Source of the DNA: Psychromonas sp. psych-6C06
GTDB lineage: Bacteria; Pseudomonadota; Gammaproteobacteria; Enterobacterales; Psychromonadaceae
Direction of reading: 5' to 3'
Assembly (NCBI RefSeq): GCF_002835465.1
Contig: NZ_PIZM01000002.1
Coordinates: 186,001-250,000, forward strand
DNA length: 64,000 nucleotides
Part shown: positions 55,318 to 64,000 of the stretch, one piece after another
Layout of the letters: the number at the start of each line of letters is the position of its first letter
How positions within the stretch are numbered: the first letter of the stretch is position 1
Translations under genes and position numbers: made by a program
Notes under the pieces: generated by a model
Seen by the model: only the letters and a program-made list of their open reading frames with translations
Database searches by the model: none
Told to the model about the DNA's origin: nothing

Positions 55318-56123
55318 TATTTAAAACCGCGCAATTTACGAAGAGTTTCATACGCTTGTTGGATATCTTGTGCCTTCTCTTTAGCAAGGTTCATCATCTC
55401 TTCAGGCAGGCCTTTAGAGGCAAGTTTATCAGGGTGGTTTTGACTCATCAATTTACGGTAAGCGCGTTTTATCTCTTTATCTGAAGTGTTTTCATCGACC
55501 CCTAATATTTTATAGGCATCATCACTACTCGCCTGTTGCTTGTGTTGTTGCTGACCTTGATGATAATGTTGTTGTCCTTCAATCATTTGTAATAAGCGAT
55601 CTAGCTCAAAGCGTGAAAAACCTAACTTTTCAGCAATAATATAGAGAATGCTTTTTTCTTTATCGTCAATGTTTCCATCTGAAAAGGCGACCTGAACCTG
55701 AATGCCTAAAAACATCTGTAATACGTTGCGGTCTCCACGTACCATTTGTGCAAATTCAGTTAGTGTCTCATTCAATGGAAATTCAGGGCTTTTACCAACA
55801 GCGAAGGCACTTTGTGCCTGAACTCTTGCTTCGCCTTGTAAACGCATTTGATCCATATAGGCATTAGCAACTTGAATATCAGTTTCTGTTACTTGCCCTT
55901 TCGCCTTTGCGACATGCCCCATGACGGAAAAAGTGGCATCAAAAAAAAGCTTTTGTTTTTGCTGACTGGTTGCGCTGTTTCCAAATAAACCATTTTGAAC
56001 ATTAAAATTAAGTGCGCTTGCTCGGTCAAAGCGATGTCCTAGCCAAATGCCAAGTAACATGCCCAAAAAGTGACCAAACATGAAACCAAAGAAGCCACCT
56101 AATATTTTTCCCCAAATTCGCAT
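55317..56123 (-). CDS. djlA: Membrane-anchored DnaJ-like co-chaperone
   Basis: A 268-residue type III J-protein. A Gly-rich N-terminal membrane segment (GKILGGFFGFMFGHFLGMLLG) is followed by a TerB-like central domain (about 50-175), a Gln/His-rich linker and a C-terminal J domain (about 205-268) with the HPD motif in SQNHPDKLASKGLPEEM. DjlA works with DnaK at the cytoplasmic face and is linked to envelope-stress signalling in E. coli. It is divergent from lptD, the conserved arrangement. Confidence 0.95.
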   Translation of the reverse strand: MRIWGKILGGFFGFMFGHFLGMLLGIWLGHRFDRASALNFNVQNGLFGNSATSQQKQKLFFDATFSVMGHVAKAKGQVTETDIQVANAYMDQMRLQGEARVQAQSAFAVGKSPEFPLNETLTEFAQMVRGDRNVLQMFLGIQVQVAFSDGNIDDKEKSILYIIAEKLGFSRFELDRLLQMIEGQQHYHQGQQQHKQQASSDDAYKILGVDENTSDKEIKRAYRKLMSQNHPDKLASKGLPEEMMNLAKEKAQDIQQAYETLRKLRGFK

Positions 56124-56329
56124 AAACCTTCGACCTTTTTAGTTTTAATAAGATATTTTTATCTATTTTGACCAACTCTGAATGGATTTACCAATTTTTT
56201 AACTGAAATTAAAAAATTAATTAAAAAACAGTACGCAAATAATGGAGCACTCCATTGTTTGCTGATATTCTTAACTATTTACGCTTAGCGCCTTCTTTCT
56301 TTTCCTAAGCAACTTTTTGTGAGTAGTTA

Positions 56330-58690
56330 ATGCTTAAAACAATTCCATGGATATTTTTGTTACTACCGTTAACAAAAAGTTATGCCGAGCAGGAGAAACC
56401 TGCGCCATCTAATCACCAAGATCAGGTCGTTAATGATTCAGAATCACTCAGTGTTGAACAAGTTATATCGCCACGATCTCGCGACGACTTCTTTCGCCAA
56501 TGTTATATCAATGTTCCTGCAGAGGTTCGCTCAACCGAAACAAGACCTAACAACCAAATTCCAGTTAATATTGATGCCCTCTCCGTTTCAGGTAGCAAAC
56601 AAAAATATATCTACCAAGATGACGTAAACCTATTACAAGGTGATAAAAAATTAACCGCAGACCAGATGACCTATTATGTAGACCAAGAGCGAGCCACTGC
56701 AATCGGTAATGTAAATTTTGTCAATGGTGAAGTGACGTTATACTCCGATGATTTTGAAACCTATCTTAATAATGATCAAAGCACCCTGAACCAAGCCGAA
56801 TATCAATTTCATGGTCGCGGTGGTAGAGGTGTGGCAGATCGTATCTTCGATAATGGTCAGGACCTTTACGAATTAAACAGCTCCAGTTATACCGCTTGTC
56901 CACCAGAAGATACCACCTGGCGATTAGATGCGACAACACTATATATTGATAATACTGAAGAGGTCGGCAGTGCCTATAATGCTGTATTACGGGTCAAGGA
57001 TGTGCCAGTATTTTATTTTCCTTATGTCAGTTACCCTTTAACGGATAAACGTAAAACAGGTTTACTTTTCCCAAATTTTGAAATATCAGATACCAATGGT
57101 TTTACCTATACACAACCTATTTACATTAATATTGCGCCGAATATGGATGCAACGATTACGCCAACCTACATTCAAAAGAGAGGTACAAAAATAGCGGGGG
57201 AATACCGTTATCTCTCTGAGATAGGAAGTGGTAGCTTGCAGGCTGAATACCTCGCTGACGATAAAATTCGTGGTTATAATCGTTATCTATATCACTGGGA
57301 TCATAACGTTAGTTTTGCACAACATTGGAACTTTAATGCACGTTATAACCAAGTCAGTGATGATGATTACTTTAACGACTTAGACACCCCCTATGGTGAT
57401 CGCAGCGATAACCAACTATTACAAACAGCAAAATTAAGCTACCAAAGAGAAAACTGGAACAGCGAGCTGGAAGTTCGTTCTTTTCAAATTTTGGGGACAG
57501 GTGATACGCCACATATCGTGATGCCTAAGTTAGCCTTTAGCGCCTATCAACCTATCGACTGGAAAAGCTTACAGTTTGATCTGTATTCAGAAATAACACA
57601 GTTTGATCATGATGATGACAATGTTTACACCGGCACACGTATTCATATGGAACCGAAAATATCGTTACCACTGTATTACAATTCAATGTTTATTAACACT
57701 GAGCTCAAATACATGCTCAGTTTTTATGAACAGACAATACCCGATGCTAATAAAGAAGATTGGTACAGTGAATTAGAAGAGAGCACCTCACGCTATATCC
57801 CCTCATTTAAAATTAATGCAGGAGTTAACTTTGAACGTGACTTCAAGTTTATGGGGGCCAATTATCGCCAAACACTGGTACCGCAATTTCAGTATTTATA
57901 TGTGCCTTATGAAGATCAATCTTCGATCGGTATTTACGATACCACCACTTTACAGCAAGACTATTATGGGTTGTTCCGCGATAATCGATATTCCGGTTAC
58001 GATCGTATTGCCGATGCGAATCAAATTACCATCGGTGTCTCGAGTAGTTTCTTAGACAACCGAGGTAAAGAGAAGATGCGCTTTGCTATCGGCCAAAATT
58101 ATTATATTGAGTCATCAAAAGTACATCTTCCACAAAACTCAGATCAAGTAATCAATGACACCCGTTCATCATTGATTGGTGAGTTTGATATGAACTTTAA
58201 AAACAACTACTTTTTGCATGCTGGTATGGAATGGGACACTGATAACAACGTAATTAAACGTGCCAATACAACCCTAGAAAAACGTTGGTTAAACAATACC
58301 TATGCGCAAGTTAACTACCGTTATATCGCCCTTAATGAAGAGAGTGTCAGTGATAATAACCAAGGCCTGGTTAACCAATTAGGTACTAAAATGAATTGGT
58401 CTATTAATAGCCAATGGACCGCATATGCCAGTTACTACCATGATGTAGAATATAACCAAACCTTTGAGAGTATCGTTGGGATTCAATACCAGTCCTGTTG
58501 CTGGTCTATCGGGCTTAGCATCGATGAACATATGCTCGCCTATTATGGCGATTTGAACGACATCAAAGCGTCCAGTGAGACGGAACAAAGTATTAAATTA
58601 AACATTGAACTAATGGGGCTCGGTGGCGTCGGATTTAGTTCTGGTGATCAAGGCCTTTTTGACTACGGTCGCCCTTTCTATTTAAAATAA
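56330..58690 (+). CDS. lptD: LPS-assembly protein LptD
   Basis: A 786-residue outer-membrane protein that inserts lipopolysaccharide with LptE. It has a signal peptide, an OstA/LptA-like periplasmic domain (about 60-190: DDVNLLQGDKKLTADQMTYY) and a large C-terminal barrel ending YLK. The four cysteines that form the inter-domain disulfides are present (one near residue 52, one in YTACPP and the adjacent pair in QSCCWSIG). It is first of lptD-surA-pdxA-rsmA-apaH; surA begins 10 bases after. Confidence 0.96.
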   Translation: MLKTIPWIFLLLPLTKSYAEQEKPAPSNHQDQVVNDSESLSVEQVISPRSRDDFFRQCYINVPAEVRSTETRPNNQIPVNIDALSVSGSKQKYIYQDDVNLLQGDKKLTADQMTYYVDQERATAIGNVNFVNGEVTLYSDDFETYLNNDQSTLNQAEYQFHGRGGRGVADRIFDNGQDLYELNSSSYTACPPEDTTWRLDATTLYIDNTEEVGSAYNAVLRVKDVPVFYFPYVSYPLTDKRKTGLLFPNFEISDTNGFTYTQPIYINIAPNMDATITPTYIQKRGTKIAGEYRYLSEIGSGSLQAEYLADDKIRGYNRYLYHWDHNVSFAQHWNFNARYNQVSDDDYFNDLDTPYGDRSDNQLLQTAKLSYQRENWNSELEVRSFQILGTGDTPHIVMPKLAFSAYQPIDWKSLQFDLYSEITQFDHDDDNVYTGTRIHMEPKISLPLYYNSMFINTELKYMLSFYEQTIPDANKEDWYSELEESTSRYIPSFKINAGVNFERDFKFMGANYRQTLVPQFQYLYVPYEDQSSIGIYDTTTLQQDYYGLFRDNRYSGYDRIADANQITIGVSSSFLDNRGKEKMRFAIGQNYYIESSKVHLPQNSDQVINDTRSSLIGEFDMNFKNNYFLHAGMEWDTDNNVIKRANTTLEKRWLNNTYAQVNYRYIALNEESVSDNNQGLVNQLGTKMNWSINSQWTAYASYYHDVEYNQTFESIVGIQYQSCCWSIGLSIDEHMLAYYGDLNDIKASSETEQSIKLNIELMGLGGVGFSSGDQGLFDYGRPFYLK

Positions 58691-58700
58691 CGGACAGAAA

Positions 58701-60026
58701 ATGAAATTATTAAATAATCAGCTTTTCCCTATATTTTGCTTAATATTACTTGCGCCAATTTCGTTCGTAAGCGCAAAAAATATACCTCTGGATAAAATTG
58801 AAGCGGTCGTCAATCAAGAAGTCATTTTAAGCAGTGATATCACCAGAATGCAGAAAGATATCACTCAGCGTTATCAAGAATCAGGTAAACAATTACCTGA
58901 AGAGGACGAATTTAAGAAACAGATCCTTGATAAATTAATTTCTGATCGCCTACAACTGCAAATTGCAGAACGCATTGGTATGCGAATTAATGATGCACAA
59001 CTAGATCAAACGCTTCAGCAAGTGGCTCAGGAAGAAGGCCTTACTCTTCCTCAACTTAAAGACAAAGTTACCCAGCAAGGTGATAGTTATCCTGCATATG
59101 TGGATATGATTCGTGATGAACTAACTATTAACGAGGTTCGTCAAATGCAAATTCGTCGCCGTATTAATATCTCTGAGCAAGAAGTTGAGCAAATGGTTAA
59201 GCGCCTTAACGAACATGGAGAAAAAACGACTCAATTTAATTTTTCGCATATTATGCTTAAGGTTTCAAAAGACGCTTCACAAGAAAAGCAACAAAAAGTA
59301 CGTGATAAAGCCAATAAGCTAGCACAAAGAATTCAACAAGGAACAGATATCGAATCACTCGCCATTGAGTTTTCTCAAGGGCCTAAAGCTGTTGACGGTG
59401 GGGATTGGGGGTGGAGAACTGTAGATGAAATCCCAACATTATTTGCAGGAGTTTTCGATGATCAAAAAACACAAAAAGGTGATTTAATCGGTCCCTTCCA
59501 AACCAATATGGGCTTCCATATTATTAAAGTGTTAGACAAAAAAGGGACAGAAAACGTTATAACCGTTGAGGTTAAAGCACGACATATATTAATCAAGTCG
59601 AATATCATTTTGAGTGATGAGAAAGCCAAACAGCTATTAACACAGTATAGAGATGAAATTATCGCAGGGAGTGAAACATTTGAATCACTTGCAATGGAAA
59701 ACTCTCAGGATCCAGGCTCTGCAGTTAAAGGTGGTGATTTAGGCTGGGCGGATCCAAATATGTACGTACCAGAATTTAGAGATCTTGCTCTATCCATGCC
59801 GATAGGTGAAATTAGCCAACCTTTCCGTACCATGCATGGCTGGCATATTTTGCAAGTGATGGATAAACGCGAATCAGACACCACGGCAGATGCCACAAAA
59901 CAGAAGGCTTATGGTATTTTATTCAAGCAACGTTTCCCAGCAGAGTTATACGCTTGGATGAATGAGCTACGCCAAGAAGCGTACATTAAAATTAATAACC
60001 CAGCTTATGTAATGGATGATAACTAA
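58701..60026 (+). CDS. surA: Periplasmic chaperone and peptidyl-prolyl isomerase SurA
   Basis: A 441-residue exported protein: signal peptide (cleavage after SFVSA), N-terminal chaperone domain ([15 protein letters not shown]), then two parvulin domains, at about 173-275 ([16 protein letters not shown]) and 285-385 ([17 protein letters not shown]). It escorts outer-membrane proteins, including LptD, to BAM. ATG 58701 has GGACAG upstream. Its length is close to that of E. coli SurA (428). Confidence 0.96.
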   Translation: MKLLNNQLFPIFCLILLAPISFVSAKNIPLDKIEAVVNQEVILSSDITRMQKDITQRYQESGKQLPEEDEFKKQILDKLISDRLQLQIAERIGMRINDAQLDQTLQQVAQEEGLTLPQLKDKVTQQGDSYPAYVDMIRDELTINEVRQMQIRRRINISEQEVEQMVKRLNEHGEKTTQFNFSHIMLKVSKDASQEKQQKVRDKANKLAQRIQQGTDIESLAIEFSQGPKAVDGGDWGWRTVDEIPTLFAGVFDDQKTQKGDLIGPFQTNMGFHIIKVLDKKGTENVITVEVKARHILIKSNIILSDEKAKQLLTQYRDEIIAGSETFESLAMENSQDPGSAVKGGDLGWADPNMYVPEFRDLALSMPIGEISQPFRTMHGWHILQVMDKRESDTTADATKQKAYGILFKQRFPAELYAWMNELRQEAYIKINNPAYVMDDN

Positions 60027-60027
60027 C

Positions 60028-61056
60028 ATGTCGATGATACAAGCTGAAAATAGCCAACAAACTATCAAGCCGATTATTATTACCGCTGGAGAGCCGAGTG
60101 GTATTGGCGCTGATATTATCCTCCAACTCTCAGAAAGAGAGTGGCCAGTGGCACTGGTTATCTGCTGTGATAAAGATCTGCTCAAGTCACGTATTAATGC
60201 ATTAAATGCCAATATAACACTGCTTGATTACCAATCTGGTTCTCAAACAGCTCCAGCTCAAGCGGGGCAATTAATCGTTGCGCATTTACCATTGGATTGC
60301 TCTTCAAAACCGGGCACACTCGATAAACGTAACGCGCAATATGTACTAGATACTTTAAGTTATGCAAATGATGGTTGCATCTCTGGTGAATTTTCAGCAA
60401 TAGTCACAGCCCCTGTACACAAAGGTATTATTAATGAAGCTGGTATCAGCTTTAGTGGACATACAGAGTTTTTTGCTGAGCAATCGGATACAGAGCTAGT
60501 CGTAATGATGCTCGCTACAACAGGGTTACGCGTTGCATTAGTTACCACGCATTTACCACTCAAAGCGATTTCAGAGGCGATAACGGAAGCGCGTTTAACG
60601 TCAATTATCAATATTCTTAATGCAGAATTACAGCTAAAATATGGGATCGCAAGGCCACGTATTTATGTTTGCGGATTAAATCCACATGCTGGCGAAGGTG
60701 GCCACATGGGCCGAGAAGAGATTGAAACCATTGAGCCTACACTTGAACTGCTACGCCAACAAGGGATAGACCTTGTCGGTCCCTTACCTGCAGATACCCT
60801 CTTTCAACAAAAGTATCTCGATGATGCCGATGCAGTACTTGCCATGTATCATGATCAAGGGTTACCGGTATTAAAATACAAGGGCTTTGGTAAGGCGGTT
60901 AATATAACACTTGGCCTACCTTATATCCGTACTTCCGTAGATCATGGCACAGCGCTGGATTTAGCGGCAACGGGAAAAGCCGATGCTGGCAGTTTATTCT
61001 GTGCAGTAGACGAAGCGATAACTATGGCAGTTAGCCAATTAAAACGAACCAAATAG
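60028..61056 (+). CDS. pdxA: 4-hydroxythreonine-4-phosphate dehydrogenase
   Basis: A 342-residue enzyme of pyridoxal-phosphate synthesis. [12 protein letters not shown] at the N-terminus, SGHTEFFAE (metal-site His), [13 protein letters not shown] and [27 protein letters not shown] (metal His near YHDQG) are diagnostic. Several ATGs are possible: 60016 lies inside surA, 60028 just after its stop, and 60034. None has a strong ribosome site. I chose 60028, which gives a short MSMIQAENS lead before the conserved PIIITAGEP; coupling with surA is likely in any case. Confidence 0.93.
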   Translation: MSMIQAENSQQTIKPIIITAGEPSGIGADIILQLSEREWPVALVICCDKDLLKSRINALNANITLLDYQSGSQTAPAQAGQLIVAHLPLDCSSKPGTLDKRNAQYVLDTLSYANDGCISGEFSAIVTAPVHKGIINEAGISFSGHTEFFAEQSDTELVVMMLATTGLRVALVTTHLPLKAISEAITEARLTSIINILNAELQLKYGIARPRIYVCGLNPHAGEGGHMGREEIETIEPTLELLRQQGIDLVGPLPADTLFQQKYLDDADAVLAMYHDQGLPVLKYKGFGKAVNITLGLPYIRTSVDHGTALDLAATGKADAGSLFCAVDEAITMAVSQLKRTK

Positions 61057-61064
61057 AGTACATT

Positions 61065-61889
61065 ATGAACGATAAAACACATTTAGGTCACACCGCACGA
61101 AAACGTTTCGGCCAGAACTTCTTGCACGATGACTATATCATCGACTCTATTGTAGCTGCGATTGCACCACAACCGGAAGATAACATTGTTGAAATTGGTC
61201 CTGGTTTAGGCGCTTTGACAGAGCCTGTAGCTAGTAAAGTTAATATCTTAAATGTTGTTGAATTAGATAGAGATCTTGCAGAGCGTCTTACTAAGCACCC
61301 AACCTTAAGTGAAAAATTAAAAATCACGCAAGCCGATGCGATGCAGTTTGATTTTGGGCAACTTGCAAGCGAAGAAAACCAATTACGTGTTTTTGGTAAT
61401 CTACCTTACAACATATCAACACCATTAATGTTTCACCTTTTTGAGTTTGCGACAAAAATTAAAGATATGCACTTTATGTTACAAAAAGAGGTCGTTAATC
61501 GTCTTTGTGCAGGACCAAACTGTAAAGCATACGGTCGATTAACCGTGATGGCACAATACTATTGCAAAGTTATTCCAGTACTTGAAGTACCACCAAGCGC
61601 TTTTATACCTGCACCCAAAGTAGACTCTGCCGTAGTGCGGTTAGAGCCTTACGATGTACCGCCATTTATAGCCAAAAGCATGAAAGTATTAAATCAAGTT
61701 TGTTCAATGGCCTTTAACCAGCGTCGTAAAACTATCCGTAATGGTTTACGTGAAATACTTGATGTTGAAGAGCTTCAAACACTTCAAGTCGACCACACTA
61801 AGCGTGCTGAAAACATTACCATTGAAGAGTATGTTCGCTTAGCCAATTATGTCTATGATCGTAAAGCGAAAGAGGCCGAACAAGCTTAA
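61065..61889 (+). CDS. rsmA: 16S rRNA dimethyladenosine transferase
   Basis: A 274-residue SAM-dependent enzyme (KsgA) that dimethylates the two adenosines near the 3' end of 16S rRNA. It has [24 protein letters not shown] (SAM motif I), DRDLAERL, the catalytic NLPYNISTP and the C-terminal [12 protein letters not shown]. It starts 8 bases after pdxA, and its stop overlaps apaH by one base (TAATG). Confidence 0.97.
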   Translation: MNDKTHLGHTARKRFGQNFLHDDYIIDSIVAAIAPQPEDNIVEIGPGLGALTEPVASKVNILNVVELDRDLAERLTKHPTLSEKLKITQADAMQFDFGQLASEENQLRVFGNLPYNISTPLMFHLFEFATKIKDMHFMLQKEVVNRLCAGPNCKAYGRLTVMAQYYCKVIPVLEVPPSAFIPAPKVDSAVVRLEPYDVPPFIAKSMKVLNQVCSMAFNQRRKTIRNGLREILDVEELQTLQVDHTKRAENITIEEYVRLANYVYDRKAKEAEQA

Positions 61890-62710
61890 TGGGTACTTAT
61901 ATTATCGGTGATATTCAAGGCTGTTGTGACGAGCTACAGCAGCTTCTTGAACTCGCTAGCTTTGATGCCGATAAAGATGAACTATGGATAACCGGCGATC
62001 TTGTCGCACGAGGTCCTAAATCACTTCAAACACTACGTTTTGTAAAAGGACTAGGAGAGAGTGCAAAGATCATTCTGGGTAATCATGATCTGCACCTTCT
62101 TGCGACTTGGCAAGGATTACATAAACCGAAAAAGGGCGATAAACTAGAAGATCTGTTAAATGCGCCTGATTGTGAAACATTACTGCAATGGTTAAGACAG
62201 CAACCACTCTTATTACGCCATCCTAAGTTTAATTTTGTTATGGTGCATGCAGGCATTTCACCACAATGGACTATTGAGCAAGCAGAAGCATTAGCCCGTG
62301 AAGTTGAAATAGAACTGCATGGTAGCGAGTTTAAAGGGCTATTGCATAAAATGTATGGTAATCACCCCAATAGCTGGTCTGAATCATTACAGGGTGAGCA
62401 ACGTCTTCGCTTCATTATCAATGCCTTTACACGCATGCGTTACTGCTTTTTAGATGGCTCGTTAGAGTTTAAAAATAAACTTAACCCTGAAAATACCGAT
62501 CGCAGTGTCATGAAGCCTTGGTTCGAAATTGCAACGCGTGATCACGATAGCCCAATACTTTTTGGTCATTGGGCGGCCCTGATGGGAAAGGTAAACACGC
62601 AGGGAGTATATGCGCTGGATACTGGATGTGTATGGGGTAACAGTTTAACGATGCTCCGCTGGGAAGATAAAAAAAGATTTTCACTTGCCTGTACATTACG
62701 TGGTAATTAA
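61889..62710 (+). CDS. apaH: Symmetrical bis(5'-nucleosyl)-tetraphosphatase
   Basis: A 273-residue calcineurin-type metallophosphatase that hydrolyses Ap4A to ADP and can remove nucleoside-tetraphosphate RNA caps. Motifs: IIGDIQGCCDEL, GDLVARGPKSL, LGNHDLHLLA, MVHAGISP and LFGHWAAL. apaG, which lies between rsmA and apaH in E. coli, is absent here. The stop overlaps the convergent cyclase gene stop, sharing TTA/TAA bases. Confidence 0.96.
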   Translation: MGTYIIGDIQGCCDELQQLLELASFDADKDELWITGDLVARGPKSLQTLRFVKGLGESAKIILGNHDLHLLATWQGLHKPKKGDKLEDLLNAPDCETLLQWLRQQPLLLRHPKFNFVMVHAGISPQWTIEQAEALAREVEIELHGSEFKGLLHKMYGNHPNSWSESLQGEQRLRFIINAFTRMRYCFLDGSLEFKNKLNPENTDRSVMKPWFEIATRDHDSPILFGHWAALMGKVNTQGVYALDTGCVWGNSLTMLRWEDKKRFSLACTLRGN

Positions 62711-63981
62711 GGGTTAATAGACTCAAATAATACCATTTGATTACGACCATTTTCTTTAGCTTGATAGAGCGCTTTATCAGCCAAGCTTAGTGCAGACTCA
62801 AGATTTTCAGATTCACTAGTACACAGTCCTATACTCGCAGTAACCTTTAATTTAAAACCATCGTTGAGTAGGTAAATATCACCTTCAATTTTAGCGCGCA
62901 GTGCTGATAATTTAGTTTCAATTGCCTTAAAGTCATTATCAACGAGTAAAAAACAAAACTCCTCACCACCAAATCGGGCTGCTAGATGATTATTGTTAGT
63001 GGCAAATTCATTCGCTATTTGTGCACCAAGTTGACGAAGTACAATATCACCAGCATCATGCCCGTAATTATCATTTACTTTTTTAAAGTAATCGATATCC
63101 AGTAATGCAACACCAACATATTGCTCTTTAGACTTAAATCGAGAAAAAATTTCATCTCCCAACTCGAAAAAATGCCCGCGATTATACAATCCAGTCAAAA
63201 AGTCCCTGGTCGCTAAAAACTTTAATTTCTTAATGTGTTCTAGGAGTTCCATATTTTGATTAATTCGACAGAAAAATTCCTCTTCAAGAAATGGCTTGTT
63301 AATAAAGTCACTTCCTCCCAACTTTAAAAAATGTGCCGATAGTTGATTATTACCGAAAGCTGACATACCAATAATTGCCATTTGCTGGCTACTATACGAA
63401 CGGCGGAGTGTTGTCGTTAAGGCTAAACCATCCATATTTGGCATATTAAAGTCGGTCAATACTAAACTTATATTGGGGTTGTGTTTTACTTTTTCTATTG
63501 CATCTAATCCGTCAATAGCCTCAATCACATGAAACTGGTAGATCACCAAAAGGTGCTTGATGTAGGTACGAACACTTAGGGAGTCATCAACCACCAAAAC
63601 ATCTATCTTACTATTACGCCTTAACTGACATAGCAAAGAGACCACATATTCAACATTAGCGGGCCCCTCTTTAAGCACGTAATCAACAATGCCTTTGGTG
63701 TAAATTTTTTTACGGAAGTTATCGTCTAATTTACCTGTAAAGATAATAGCGGGTATATTATGCCCCAACACAAAATCAATCACTTCTCCATTGGGGGCAT
63801 CGGGAAGATTTACATCTAATAAACTGGCAAAAAATTGATGCTTATTTTCAGCCAGTAAGTGTTTTAAGTCAGCAAAGCTTTCGACAGCAATAACTTCAAA
63901 ACCACCATTCGCTTCAATGCTCCGCTTCAATATTCGCGTAAACATAACACTATCTTCAACCACTAAAATTTTTTTCAGCAT
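62707..63981 (-). CDS. REC-REC-GGDEF diguanylate cyclase
   Basis: A 424-residue response regulator. The first receiver (about 3-120, phospho-Asp56 in LLDVNLPD, Lys in VLKEG) and the second (about 126-245, Asp177 in LTDFNMPNMDG, Lys229 in INKPF) are followed by a GGDEF domain (about 255-424) with TRDFLTGLYNRG, DIDYFKKVNDNYGHDAGD and the active-site GGEEF at 338-342. No RxxD inhibitory site precedes GGEEF. It should make cyclic di-GMP in response to phosphorylation. No cognate kinase is adjacent; the hybrid kinases at 4205-9751 are candidates only. The ATG is 19 bases from the window edge, with an A/G-rich upstream. Confidence 0.93.
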   Translation of the reverse strand: MLKKILVVEDSVMFTRILKRSIEANGGFEVIAVESFADLKHLLAENKHQFFASLLDVNLPDAPNGEVIDFVLGHNIPAIIFTGKLDDNFRKKIYTKGIVDYVLKEGPANVEYVVSLLCQLRRNSKIDVLVVDDSLSVRTYIKHLLVIYQFHVIEAIDGLDAIEKVKHNPNISLVLTDFNMPNMDGLALTTTLRRSYSSQQMAIIGMSAFGNNQLSAHFLKLGGSDFINKPFLEEEFFCRINQNMELLEHIKKLKFLATRDFLTGLYNRGHFFELGDEIFSRFKSKEQYVGVALLDIDYFKKVNDNYGHDAGDIVLRQLGAQIANEFATNNNHLAARFGGEEFCFLLVDNDFKAIETKLSALRAKIEGDIYLLNDGFKLKVTASIGLCTSESENLESALSLADKALYQAKENGRNQMVLFESINP

Positions 63982-64000
63982 CTGCTTTTTATTATCACCT

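Overview
The window looks like the chromosome of a low-GC, psychrophile-type marine gammaproteobacterium, most like Psychromonas or its Alteromonadales/Vibrionales relatives. This rests on gene order: a comEC/DUF2062 pair, a rpmF-plsX-fabHDG-acpP-fabF-pabC-mltG-tmk-holB-tatD run, a trp operon with fused trpCF beside rnm-yciO-rluB, and djlA divergent from lptD-surA-pdxA-rsmA-apaH. The genus is inference. No rRNA, tRNA, CRISPR array, prophage or intact insertion sequence was seen.

Layout. 1-2642: 5' end of comEC, a DUF2062 membrane protein, an outer-membrane barrel and aqpZ. 2811-9751: a signalling cassette of CheR-type methyltransferase, stand-alone CheB methylesterase, a REC-histidine kinase and a 1384-residue hybrid kinase whose periplasmic sensor is internally duplicated. 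9830-11445: a DUF411 protein, a small Cys-rich secreted protein and a DUF3087 protein. 11694-16102: carAB. 16524-18221: a 38-residue membrane peptide and pepD, divergent around a perfect FNR-type box. 18330-20051: a secreted beta-helix protein. 20077-30786: replication, cell-wall and fatty-acid genes. 30923-38689: yceF, uvrB, yajG, a periplasmic cyclophilin, rluB, yciO and rnm, separated by AT-rich and repetitive spacers. 38730-45823: the trp operon behind an attenuator. 45888-46761: yciB and yciI. 46841-52335: two tandem copies of a two-gene cassette, a membrane-anchored PstS-like/OmpA fusion plus a ~220-residue partner of unknown family. 52923-56123: a DUF1566 protein, dapD, a DUF2937 protein and djlA. 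56330-62710: lptD-surA-pdxA-rsmA-apaH. 62707-63981: a REC-REC-GGDEF diguanylate cyclase.

The core genes cover lipid precursors (fab), carbamoyl phosphate, tryptophan, lysine/peptidoglycan precursors (dapD) and outer-membrane assembly (lptD, surA). The least explained system is the duplicated PstS-like/OmpA cassette. Its layout suggests a wall-anchored protein with a periplasmic ligand-binding module, a single transmembrane helix and a conserved cytoplasmic head that could talk to the co-encoded partner.

Spacers carry several short dispersed repeats: four copies of a ~161-bp element with inverted ends, a ~155-bp element in two copies, one 159-bp element with perfect 10-bp inverted ends, and two minisatellites. 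Regulatory signals read by eye include a classical trp attenuator with a second Trp-codon peptide just behind it, a FadR-like operator before acpP, an FNR box before pepD and an inverted DnaA-box pair upstream of yajG.
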